This document shows positions 22,806 to 33,418 of a DNA stretch of 64,000 nt, one piece after another (within the stretch, counting starts at the first letter, position 1; each line of letters begins with the position of its first letter). Under the pieces are notes generated by a model. It was not told the origin of the DNA, searched no databases, and worked only from the letters and a program-made list of their open reading frames with translations. The position numbers and the translations under genes were made by a program. The stretch comes from Bryoerythrophyllum caledonicum. Its lineage: Eukaryota > Streptophyta > Bryopsida > Pottiales > Pottiaceae. The stretch spans positions 1,955,773 through 2,019,772 of the forward strand of contig OZ020524.1 in assembly GCA_963971425.1 (NCBI GenBank), given 5' to 3'.

Positions 22806-23757
22806 ATAAGCACTCACAGACACTACCACTGTGTGTAGCCACCTCTTGCTTGGTAGACATCAAGAGCTCTTTGAGGCATAGAGTGTATCAACTTTCTAAC
22901 AACATCAAGCTTATTATTGTATCAAATTTCTTGGATCTTCGCCTAGAAGTCACTTTTACCAATAGGTTTCTTCTTAGACCTTTTCAAACATCAATCTACT
23001 TCATTCCAAAGATGTTCTATTGGATTGAGTTAAGTGATTCTCGAGGGTGTTCAATAAGGAAAAATATTTGAGCACGCAATCAATCTACAACATAATGTGC
23101 AATGTCTTTTGGATCATTTTCATGTAGGAAAATAACCTAGAAAGCATCTTCTAAACCTTGCATTTGTTTAGTACCCATAAATTTTGCCTCTAAAATGTTG
23201 TTGTAAACATATTTATCCATCGTTCCTTCGATCAGACGAAACTTGCCAACTCCTTTCCCACTCATACAACCTGAAATCATTATGCTTCCTCTGCTATGTT
23301 TGATTGTAAATTGCACATGCTGATCTAATAGACGTTCTCCAATCTTTCTCCATCAATACTAACGCCGAGCATTTCCAAAAAGATTGAATTTAGACTAAAA
23401 AAATGAAATGATTCCGAAACTCCCAATCTACATGCTAGCACTTCTTTGTCCACTGCAGTCAAGGTGCTCGATGTTTTTTGTCAAAAGTGGCTTCTTGGTC
23501 ATCACACAGGCTCTCAACCCTTGCCTCCGAAGACTCCTTTTGATTGTATCACCACCCAACTGCATACCCTCGGATCCTAACACTCTTCCTCTAGCTACCG
23601 TTGTACTAGTATTTCGATCATTTAACCTCCTCACAATGTCATGGTCACCACGTTCATCAAGAATTCTAGATCTAGCGGGTGAAGATTTGTCTTTTAGACT
23701 CCCTCTCTCACAAAACCTTTGGACTATGTCAAAACAAGTGTTTTGAGGAAGGCCCAA
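22806..23757 (-). pseudogene. Tc1/mariner-like transposase remnant 1
   Basis: From 23757 the first ~109 codons are open, with a helix-turn-helix DNA-binding region (DIVQRFCERGSLKDKSSPAR; RVLGSEGMQLGGDTIKRSLR). The catalytic half is broken but reads SKFNLFGNARR, VQFTIKHSRGSIMISGCMS, GVGKFRLIEGTMDKYVYNNI, HENDPKDIAHYV (second Asp) and LNPIEHLWNEV (final Glu), in the order of Tc1-type DDE transposases. Stops and a frameshift lie near 23430 and downstream. The protein would cut and paste a TIR element; this copy cannot. Confidence 0.88.
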
Positions 23758-24159
23758 AACTGCTGAATTCTCGCCAAATGAGTGCCTTGCTCATACATCT
23801 CAAAAAATGCCCTATGCTGATTCTCAGACCATCTAGAAACCATAGCAAATCACCTAAGGCCTCTCCAAATTTTACCCAAAAAATCCACAACAAAAAGCCT
23901 CACAAGTGCATTTGAATTTAAAAAGTTGTGGTGTATACAAATTGTATGCATATTAAGTTGTACACACCTCTTCATGATTTTTGCATGGATAATCTCTCCA
24001 AGTGGCATATTTTGAGGGAGTCAATGTTAATTAGGTGCCATGTGGTGTACTAACTAAAGCTAGCCCAAAAAATCTCTTATCAATCCACCAACTACACTAT
24101 AGTCAACAGACATAGGAGAAATGCTTCACTGTCCGAAAACTTTTGCTTGCCACTGTACT

Positions 24160-25474
24160 GTACAGTACCCACCAATAAGTATACGTTCATTTTGCATATG
24201 TACGTTTCCACTCTACACTGCTGCCAACTTTGACACCCTTTTAAAGGCTGAAAAATTGTCAATTCACCATGATATTTTTGGCACAAGATCATTTCTACGT
24301 TGACAACATGTTTGCAAAATTTCAAGGTCGGAAGTCGAATTAAAAGAAAGATATTCAAGATCTACCAACATGGGTAGCACTAAGAAAAGTTTCATAGCTA
24401 CGAACTTTGACACCCTCCCAAGGATTGAATTTTTTCTTTTTGCCCATGTAATTTTCGGCATGGGACCGCCTCTGTGTTTATTACATGTTTAAAGTCTAAA
24501 ACATCCACACAAAGAGACATATTTAAAATCTAGCAACATGTGTAGTTGTGAGTGTAGTTGTAAGAAACATTTCACTCCTGGCCAACTTTGACACACTCCC
24601 AAGGATTAAATCTTTTGTTTTTGCGCATGAAATTTTTGGCATGAAACCATTTCAATATCAAATACATGTGTGCCAAGTTTTAAGGCCAGAATACCTACAC
24701 AGCAAAAGATTTTTGAAATCTACCAACATGTGTAGTTGTGAGAAACATTTCACTCTTGCCAAATTTGACACCCTCCCATGGATTGAGTTTTATATTATTT
24801 CCCATGAGATTTTGGACATAAGACCATCTCTATGTTGATTATATGTGTGCTTAATTTCAAGTCTAAAATATCCACGATAGAAAAGAAAAAATTCAAAATC
24901 TACCAACGTGCTAATTGTGACAAACAACCAAGGGTACCATTTCAACTTTGGCACCTTCCCTAGGTTTGAAAAATTGTTATTTTACTATAAAAATTTTAAC
25001 ACATGATCACCTCTATTAATATAACATGTGTGCCAAATTTCAAGGCTAGAAGATGAATAAAAAAATCCATATTCAAAATCTACCAACATGTGTAACTATG
25101 AGAAACAATCTTGTGTATCTATTATTGTATTCATCACATGGCTTTGAAATTTAACACACATGTTATGAGCATAGAGATGATCTTGTGATAAAACTTTCAT
25201 GGTAAAATATCAAATTTTCAGCCCTCAAGAGGGTGTCAAAATTGGCAATAGTGAATGGCTTACAACTACACTTGTTGGTAAATTTGGAATATCTTTTTCT
25301 ATATTCATCTTCTGGCCTTGAAATTTGGCACACATGTTGTCAACATAGAAATGATCTTGTGCCAAAAATTTCATGGTAAAATGACATTTTTCCAGCCCTC
25401 AGGAGGGTGTCAAAGTTGGCAGCAGTGTAGTGTGGAAACGTTCATGAACGTATATTTATTGGTGGGTACTGTAC
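24160..25474. mobile_element. 1.3-kb foldback element with internal tandem repeats
   Basis: Left arm 24160-24232 (GTACAGTACCCACCAATA ... CTGCCAACTTTGACACCC) is mirrored by the right arm 25405-25474 (GGGTGTCAAAGTTGGCAGCA ... TATTGGTGGGTACTGTAC). Between them are five or so direct repeats of 150-190 bp built on CAACTTTGACACCCTCCCAA, ATTTTTGGCATGA, ACATGTGTGCCAA and CTACCAACATGTGTAGTTGT (24219-25100), then the same blocks inverted (25110-25425). The whole can fold into one long stem. No coding capacity is recognised. Confidence 0.8.
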
Positions 25475-26050
25475 ATTTGTTTTCTGCAAGTGTTGTGCCT
25501 CATGAGGTCATACGATTCATTAGCATGATGGTTATTAGCTTGATTGCCATTTGCGTTCCAATACCTGGAATTATTCTCCAGGAATATGTTTCGTCGGAAA
25601 CCCTCCGTATCAGCGTTCTATTCTTTTAAATGTATGCAAGATTCTTGTCAAGTTTGTGAACAGCTCAATTATTCACTACATTGCCATTTCCGGGTCCTAA
25701 CTTTGGCAATTCAGGAAGCTGATATCTGTTAACATAGTTGTGTATTGTGTATGAAGACTCTCCCCTTCAGAACTGCCAAGGTGGCGAATATCTCCATCAG
25801 TGCATAGAGCAGTTCTATTGCACTTTATTAATACTAGTAGATTGGCCCTTTATCCCCAACGGAACAACGTAGCAACTTTCTTACTTTTCTCGTCGCGTAC
25901 CCCGGTCCCCCGGTCCCCCGGTCCCCGATCCATCCCCTTCCTCTTCTCCCACTAGTCGGACCCCATCCTCATCCCCTTGTCCACGATCCCCGTCCCCAAC
26001 CCCTTAAAAGTCCGTGGAGGACCATATATACTTAGAATAAAAGCAAAATA
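25475..26050. other. No gene; short C-rich simple repeat
   Basis: The only notable part is a C-rich low-complexity stretch around 25895-26010, including a tandem CCCCGGTCCCCCGGTCCCC run. Confidence 0.5.
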
Positions 26051-26059
26051 ATTGTTAAT

Positions 26060-26400
26060 GAAAAACTACACCCAATGAATATTAAAATACACACTATATT
26101 GATTTTTATTATTCAAGATTAGGTTGATAGCTTTGCATTGACGTCTCATATGTGAAGAAAACATTTATACATGATTATTGATGTTTTTTTTACTTTTGTC
26201 TACTTGTTTAAATCACAAAACAATGAAGAAATATTAAGACAAATTTCAATCAAAATTTAAGACCACAATCATTTTGCATGTGTATGAAATACAACATAGT
26301 ATGATGTATTTTGTGTTATATTCCTAGCTTTTCTATGAGTTCTACGACTCCAAATCATGATCTGATTTTTGCAGAGTGATCATGTAATGTAGGCAAATTT
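26060..26400. repeat. Dispersed repeat R, diverged copy
   Basis: ACAAATTTCAATCAAAATTT followed by agacca-like sequence, GTTGATAG...TTGCATTGAC and CATGTGTATGAAATAC match blocks at 40640-41040. Part of the family also occurs at 55045-55350. No termini or coding frame are visible. Confidence 0.5.
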
Positions 26401-26436
26401 GAGCTTCAAATTTCACAACCAAACTCCTCATGGATT

Positions 26437-26495
26437 TCATGCAAATTAAGTTTAAACCCCTCCACAGTCCATGCAAATTAAGTTTAAACCCCTTT
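26437..26495. repeat. Two-copy tandem of a ~27-bp unit
   Basis: CATGCAAATTAAGTTTAAAC followed by CCCT occurs twice in succession, separated by CCACAGTC. Confidence 0.75.
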
Positions 26496-26836
26496 CGGAT
26501 CTCGTGGGCACTAAGGGTTAATCAGCATGTAACCAAATTCAAGGAAAAGCTCATTAAAGAGAAGTCATGAGCTTACTATGAGTTTAGGTTCAAACTAATA
26601 TCCACAACATGTTCATCGACAGAGATGCATCCTAAACTACCAAAGTTAGGATAACATCAATGGATCGATAGTGAACAACTGGACCGTCTTCTCTTCTACA
26701 CCCAAGTCCTCAGTCGAATAAGCCTTTAGCTTGAGGTATAGAAAACACTGCAGATCGAGCTTGAATTGCGAAAATATTTGAGTAGGAGAAAACTTCAAAC
26801 TCAAACCCTAAAACCCACCACAAGATGCTATTTTTC

Positions 26837-27341
26837 TTATGTTCTCACCTCAAGGCTCCTAACTCGGAGCTTCAAGCCACCAGCTTCAAGCTGCCGCATT
26901 TTCTTCTCTACACGTTGCACTCTTTGGGGCACGGCAACCGTGGCATCCCTTGCCTACAAAAATGACCATTCTATTAGAATATGAAGAAAAAGAACAAAGA
27001 GTATGTTTTGGTTTGTGAGAAAGTTACATGAGTTGCTTGGCAGTGCAGCTTCTCAAGAAAGTACCGTGACCCACTCTTCTGCCTGGTGCGTGGATTTCCT
27101 GATAAACACACAACATGTAAAATTCAAACTTTAGATAGCTTTTAAAATTCCAGAAAAATCTAAGTGGAAAAACTGAGCAGCTACCTATCTTCGTATCATC
27201 AGAAGCATGTTCTTCCCACATCTGCAAATGCACGCCCAGCATCACAAAATCGGTTCCAGTAGGGTTTCCATAAATTAGGTTTGAGACGCAAGAGAGGGTG
27301 ACAGTGTACCAATCTACACGACGCCTCCTTAATCTTGTCAT
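26837..27341 (-). pseudogene. Fragment of a host protein gene with at least two introns
   Basis: Minus-strand exons: 27341-27185 (ends MWEEHASDDTKI plus one base), 27098-27028 (GNPRTRQKSGSRYFLEKLHC, then QATH) and 26953 to about 26852 (ARDATVAVPQRVQRVEKKMR, then QLEAGGLKLRVRSLE). The junctions are GT-AG with good acceptors (GTTTATCAG, TTTTTGTAG) and the frame stays open across both introns. At the end of the third exon GAG|GTGAGA is a strong donor, so more exons probably followed; otherwise translation stops at 26837. The basic, heptad-like third exon recalls the C-terminal tail of some ABC1/aarF-type kinases, but that is a weak impression. No gene body is seen on either side, suggesting a captured or truncated copy. 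Confidence 0.6.
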
Positions 27342-29738
27342 GCGGGGACAATGCCTTTGTCACACTGTAGGCCGAATCTCAAATGAGAGAACAATACCAG
27401 TTTGCTGCGAAGACTTAACTCTCGCCCGCCACAGAAGCTCACAATGCAAGAGAAAGGAGCAGCTTACAGCGCCGCGAAAAACTTCGGCTGCGTGAGAATG
27501 GAGCAAGAGAATGGAGCTACCTCGCACTTGGGGTTCGTGCTCTTCGGGGTCCCCATTCGTCATCTTCCTCGTCATCCTAGTCTTCGGGCTTGGTGGCCTC
27601 TGTAGGGATCGTCAACTTCATCCCTTCTCCCTTCACCTCGTTGCTCCGTGGCACCACCGCACGGCCATAGTGTGCCCGTCTATAGAAGAGTGATATGGAT
27701 GATCTGGGTGCACCAACAAGAGAGACATTGTCTTCTTACGTTGAGCATAAAATGCGACAACCTGGGATACTTGTTGTACCCAGACCACCTTTCTAGTGGT
27801 GCAGCTTCCAAAGAGATACCAGGCTGAAGAAGCCTTCTTTCCGTTAACAAAGAGTCACAACACTGCACACTGAGGAACCACTTTTGGAATTTCGATTGCA
27901 TGCGATAATCTCGTCTACTCGAGAGACTATTTTGAGGAGTGATTGGCTACTTATGACGAACACTAGTTGTTCCTGCGTGAACAGGGGCATTCAAAGCGAG
28001 GAGGTTATGAATCAGCTGCTTAGTTGTTTTCATCGGCCCTGACCTGCCATAATGGTATTCAGCAACTCAGCCACCAATCTAAACCCGTACTTTTTCTAAC
28101 CATCAGTCTCTCCAGCGCTTTGAATCCCGCTTTGATTGCATTGTGAGGTTGTTAGATTTTAATGCTGCAGGAACTGAGGAAATGAAGCCTTTCGGCAGAG
28201 CTGCCATCAACGTCAGGTGCTAATTCTTCATTCATCAACATCAACTTGCTCGTGGTAGTGGATATAGCAACGTTGTCGGCCGTCATTATCACTATAAGGT
28301 ATACATCTTGTACTTAAATAGGGGATACATTTCAGTTGCAAAGATTAGATCATTGTTTACACGGCAATGGTTGAAGAAGATCATTGTTATCAGAGTACTG
28401 TATATACACATGACAAGATCCTATCTCTGGTAGCAAAACTATCACTGGTAATTTCTGGTAAAGTAAAACCTATCACTGGTACTATTGTTATCAGACACAC
28501 GTCACTCAGCCTCTTTGCAAAGCCTTAGTATAGAAAGTGAAGAACGGCAAGTTTGCCACCAGTGCTATCAGTTCCAAGGATAATAAAGAGTGTGCTTATA
28601 TTCCTTCATGTGAGAGCCTTGAATTCTTCTGGACAAGCCGAACGAAGTGAGTTGACTGCAACTTGCTGATTTTCACTCTCTCCTGTTGCACTCGTGATTC
28701 ATGAAGAGAACTATTTGACCTCGCTTTTGAAAAAAGGGGTATTGAATTGAGAAGGACAAAATATTCAACTCATCCAGAGACCAAAAAGTGGTCACATGGT
28801 CAGAAAAGGATTAATCACTCTCATGCGGATACTCGACAAACAGACAAGTTCATTCACGTGAGTCTCCACAGAAAGAGACTAGAGTTTTTCTTCTTCATGG
28901 TACCTTGAATTATGAAACATTGCAGATTAGTACTTGTCAGAAGTACGACATATTTTTCTGATTACACAACGGTATGATTGACCACCGAAAACCTGGGAAG
29001 GCTACGGTATGTATGATTTGCATGTTACTCGGTTGTGGGCTAGATGAGCAGCAGCAGAGTGCACAAATGAGATAGTGAAGTGAAATGGGATTTAGAGGAA
29101 GATCACACGCTGCAAATGATGCTGCAATGGTATTGTCTGTATGTATGTTGGGTACATTTGGGGAGTTGGACTACATCAAGAGTTATCTCATCAAAGGTTA
29201 GGAGCTTTAACCTCTGTCGTCATTATCAGCAACTTAACCCTTTGTCGCGACGAGAGCTTCTTTTCATGTGTATCAATGGACGTGTAAAGGTATGTCGCCC
29301 CATTACCGCCCACTTTTCCATTTCCTTCCACTTCTATGCTCTTCCTAGATTACCTTCCACTTCTGTGTTTGTCTAGCCAAGTAAATTATATATTGAAGCC
29401 AATGAAGAAGGCCAACATTACTCCTCCATCACAACCAAGGGCTATATTTGCAAGGTGGAAGGGTACTTTATACCCGCCCGATCATATCTAGTATCTGTAC
29501 CGTACTTTGGTACATCACTTTCTGGAGACCGAAAGGGTATTGTCCTTCGTGTGTATATAATGAGCCCTGGTACTTGACGGACCGTATCTGGTATCTGGCC
29601 TTAACTAATAACTCATGTGGCCATTTAACCCAAGCCACTCATTAATTAATGTGGGAGAGAATTCCACGAATATTTTATTCTCCATCAATCCCCCCCTCTT
29701 TTGTAAATGATAGCATTCAAGTTGGAGTGCAAAATGGT
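27342..29738. other. No gene recognised
   Basis: Higher-GC unique-looking DNA with many short frames but no domain, repeat terminus or RNA gene I can support. It may hold the 5' exons and promoter of the gene fragment at 26837-27341. Confidence 0.4.
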
Positions 29739-29811
29739 GCAAAAGAGCCCAGATCAATGCTGTGGGTGGCCGCATGTACCATTCTCGGGTCCATGGATGA
29801 TGCTCTTTTGC
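29739..29811. repeat. Short perfect-ended inverted repeat
   Basis: GCAAAAGAGC at 29739 and GCTCTTTTGC at 29802 enclose about 53 bp, with weak extra pairing inside (CAATGCTG/GGATGATG). It may be a tiny foldback or chance. Confidence 0.4.
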
Positions 29812-30714
29812 TTAATTCCAGCCAGGGTAGATTGACCCCCTCATCCCCCCAGACCAGATGACGCTCATTCCATAAGGGCGAACTGACCCCTCGTTCTCCC
29901 TCGTGGGATGAAGGAGCCAGTTGCAGTTCTAGAGGTATCATCCCTCCCAGCAAGCCAGCTAGTCAAACCCCAACCGGGTGGCACACAGACCCTCCTCCCG
30001 TCCCGGCATATGCCCTGGACCGTTCGCCGCTTATGTACGCCCCGGCCCATTGTGACACATTTCTCTACAAAGTACCCGTGACGGGTATTGCCTCTTGTGT
30101 CGTGACACATTTCTCTACGAAATGTCCATGATGGGTATTGCCTCCTGTAAATGGGAGATAGGAATTGTATGTAGAAATTGTAATGGGAGATAGGAACTGT
30201 ATTTTGGTATGCTTGACGGAGGCATGCAATGTAAGTGACTTTATATTGCAATATATTGTGGTTTTCAGGTATTGGGGTTTTACAAGAGTAGTGGTTTTTG
30301 TCTTTCTTTACCAATTTAGTTAGTCATAAGAGCTTTGTAATTGTTCTACAATGCATGTTGCCACAAAATTTTCCCAAGACGTTTTATGTGCCTGTTTTTA
30401 GGACGTGAAGGATATTGCCTAATTTTTTCCTTTATATAGTGACCTTTTAGATGTTTATTAAGTCCTGATGGGTATTATATTGTTGCGGCATATTTGGTGT
30501 TTTTTTTGGGGGTCATTGCTAGTATTACTCCAAATTTTTTATTACATTTTATTGTATGTGGTATGTTTTAGTATCGTGGCGGGTATTGGTATTTTAGAAT
30601 ACTCTCTTTCATTCTTCTTAGTGTTGTGATTAGGTCTTGTATTACTTAGAGAGGTTTGAAGATGTAAGATTCTTATTTCATTCTTGCTTATGTGTAGTTT
30701 TTTCCATTCCACAG

Positions 30715-31691
30715 GATGGAGTTATCCGGCTTTCCACTTGTCGTTCTCGACCGGGACTACAAGGAAGTCCCTCGTAGGAAGAAGCCATGGCATTCCAAGG
30801 TTGAGAATTGTGGCTTGGGTCCGTAGAAGAATCATCGACACTTGAATAATCATCTTTGTCATTGGCATTGCATGGAGCTCACGACGTAAAAACTTGGTCG
30901 TCTATGGAAGGCAAAACAACTTTGCATCATCAACTACCGTCATATGAATACAAGAATTTTAACGAAGTTGTTCAAGAGACAAGAAAAGAATTTTTGAAAA
31001 AAACTCCAAGCGTGGACAAAGGTGGCAGAGGCGTTATAGGCACGGGTAGAGATGGCGGCCACCGTTGACCGCAATGCATGGGAAAAACCTTTGATTACCA
31101 TAGCAATGGAGAAGAAGTATGCCGCTCACCTCGGGACAAAGAATGAAGGAGTTGAAGAATTGGATGTGGCATGCCTTGACGCACTACCGCGCTATCCCAA
31201 TTTTGTCAACGCGGTTATGGAGTTGAAGTTGGGCCGTGGCGCAGACGAGTTGGAGATTGTGCAATTGAAGGATCTTCACCGCATTTTCAACCAAAAGAAG
31301 GACTGGAACATGAATTTGAAGCTCCGATGGAACACTTGGCACCGTCAACGGTCTATTCAAGTCATGTAAGTTCAATTACTTTTATTTTTTATGAAGTTTT
31401 GTAAACTGTAATGTTATTGAATCTATTTGTTTACTGTGTATTTTAAGTTTAAGTATGTTATTGACACAATTTATTTTGCAATGTAGACACAAAGAGGGGA
31501 AGGCAAAATTCATTGAACTCTATTTGGAGGTCAAGAAGAATGTCTTCCACGTGAAGAACATTCTTTTTATGGACCGCATGGAGACAACATGCTCTGTATA
31601 CGCGGATAAGCGCCACTTGGATCTCGACAAGGAGTGTATTGAACAAGAACAAGAACAAGAAGAACAAAGGCATTATAAAGAAGAAGAGTAA
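30715..31691 (+). pseudogene. Two-exon gene remnant inside the long-TIR element; function unknown
   Basis: An acceptor-like site (CCATTCCACAG) precedes an ATG at 30716 (MELSGFPLVVLDRDYKEVPR). The frame breaks before 30860, is carried in another frame through YKNFNEVVQETRKEFLKKTP, and returns for a clean stretch from 31052 (MAATVDRNAWEKPLITIAME). A canonical intron, 31366-31486 (GTAAGT...TGCAATGTAG), splits an Ile codon. The second exon continues in frame (HKEGKAKFIELYLEVKKNVF) to an acidic tail (EQEQEQEEQRHYKEEE) and a stop at 31689-31691. The clean part encodes 173 residues. I recognise no domain. It may be an element-encoded accessory protein or a captured host gene. Confidence 0.6.
31366..31486 (+). 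other. Spliceosomal intron (121 bp)
   Basis: Donor AT|GTAAGT and acceptor TTTTGCAATGTAG|AC, AT-rich interior, open frame on both sides. Joining gives codon ATA and keeps the reading frame. Confidence 0.75.
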
Positions 31692-32304
31692 GCCAAGTAG
31701 AGTTTCTACTTTGTATTGTTTGGTTCTTTTTTGTTGTGTGTGTCGTCTAATTTGTGTGTTGAATACACATTTGGATATTGTTTTCATTTTGGTGAACAAT
31801 GTGATATGAACCATGATATGATATTCATGGATATTAAAATCTTACTCATTGTTCGTGTAAAACATGCTTGGATTTAATGTCAGTACCATTTTAGAAAGTT
31901 TGTGTGTCTTTCATTTTCAATGTGTAAATTGTATACATAATATCAATGTTAATGACTTCATAATAATATATAAAGTTTATGCTTTTACTTTTTGTTGGGT
32001 TCCTAACAAGTATTGCTTCAGAGGAGGCAATACCCGTCACGGGCATTTTGTAGAGAAATGTGTCACGATACAGGAGGCAATACCCGTCATGGGTATTTTA
32101 TAGAAAAATGTATCATGACGAGTTGGGGCATACATAGACGGGCGAGAAGAGCGCACGAGCTAGGGCATATGTTGGGAGGGGAGGAGGGTTTATATGCCAA
32201 CCAACTGGGGTTTGACCAACTGGCCAGCTAGGAGGGATGATACCTCTAGAGCTGCAACTAACCCCTGCATCCCATGAGGGGGTCAGTTCGCCATGGGCGG
32301 GTCA

Positions 32305-33390
32305 TTCCCCTCCTCATAAATTTTTATATTTATATTAAAATAAATCTTTCACAATAATGACTAGAACTGTTTATGACAAACTCAAAGAAAATAATAAAAT
32401 TGATTTATGGAAGAAAAAAAAAACATGTTGAATGTCTATTCAAAAATCATATTGTGATGGCCGAGTTCAAATCCGAGAGAACTGAACTCTACTTGAATTA
32501 GGGCGGCCCTTGAAAAATCAATGTATCTATTTCTTTCTTTTGGGGGGGGGGGGCACAAAACAAACGAAGTTTGATTGCAAAAAAGGACCGAGCAAAATAC
32601 ACAACGTGCTAGGGCCGACAGCAATGGGGCAAAAGCCTAATGAAACTCTCTAACCCAAACTACACGGGTGCCTTGCCTCCTTGAAAAAGCAATGTATCAC
32701 TTGAAAGAGTTGAAATGATGGTGCATGAAGGTGGAGTGGAGCAGAGTGGAGTGAGTAGAAGGAGCCCAAAGACCTGGTCAAGGAAAGGGAGAGAGCAGGG
32801 TTTGAGGGGGAGGTGGAGGGGACCCGGAGATGCCTCCGCTAATTATACCTGAGAACTTGAGAATCTTGTCTGCATGTGCACTGATATCTGGCTTTAGGGT
32901 TAGTTTAGGGTTTTCCCCCGCTAGGAAATCTAGGGCTGTCTGACTAAAGTAAGGGTGTGGGGATCACATTAGTGGTGGCCCCATAACTGGTTCCAGGGCA
33001 GGCGACCTAACTTGCCCACTTTAGCCCCCATTTTCTGGAATAGTGAAGCAGCCACTTGGAATGATCAACACCCATTCATATCTGCACGCTTGCCACTCAT
33101 AAGTGGTGGTGTAGTTCCTGTATTCTACCTGTGTTGTGGGAGTCCCATGAATACGAGGTTCCCCTTTCCATCCACCTGGTCACTGGTGGTACTCTTTGGG
33201 CTTCCCTTCCCTTCCTTTCCACCCAACGGACTAGGGGTGCAATTCTACTTTGATGATCTATCCACATGGGATACTTTTCTTTATTGTAGAGCCAGGGTTT
33301 CTCTATCATTACATTGTCGATTTTCCATCTATTTTGGACTGTTTGTGGTTTGTCTCATTTGCTAAGTTTGTTCTCCCTCATTAGTGTTAC
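32305..33390. other. No gene recognised; G homopolymer
   Basis: Contains a run of 12 G at 32542-32553 and a GGAGTGGAG-rich stretch near 32730. No conserved coding frame or repeat termini. Confidence 0.45.
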
Positions 33391-33418
33391 TAACCCCCAA
33401 AGGCCCGGATCTCTTTAA

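Larger units (their letters stand above)
29822..32304. mobile_element. 2.5-kb element with long (~280-bp) terminal inverted repeats and an internal gene
   Basis: The left arm (~29858-30150) and right arm (~32020-32304) are inverted copies. Shared blocks are GGCGAACTGACCCC, TCTAGAGGTATCATCCCTCC, AGCTAGTCAAACCCC (left) versus the matching right arm, and two subterminal ~48-bp repeats with GTGACACATTTCTCTAC and GGGTATTGCCTC. An extra CCAGGGTAGATTGACCCCCT at 29822 resembles the MITE end at 14629. A two-exon gene remnant (30715-31691) lies inside. Long TIRs with a non-canonical internal gene suggest a Mutator-like or gene-capturing element; no transposase is recognised. Confidence 0.7.

Noticed and set aside
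29865-30314. A 149-codon minus frame over the left arm of the long-TIR element.
   Set aside because: It lies across the inverted repeat and subterminal repeats and shows no domain; it is most likely fortuitous.
32542-32553. Run of 12 G as a functional G-quadruplex.
   Set aside because: A single homopolymer without neighbouring G-tracts; more likely slippage or assembly noise.
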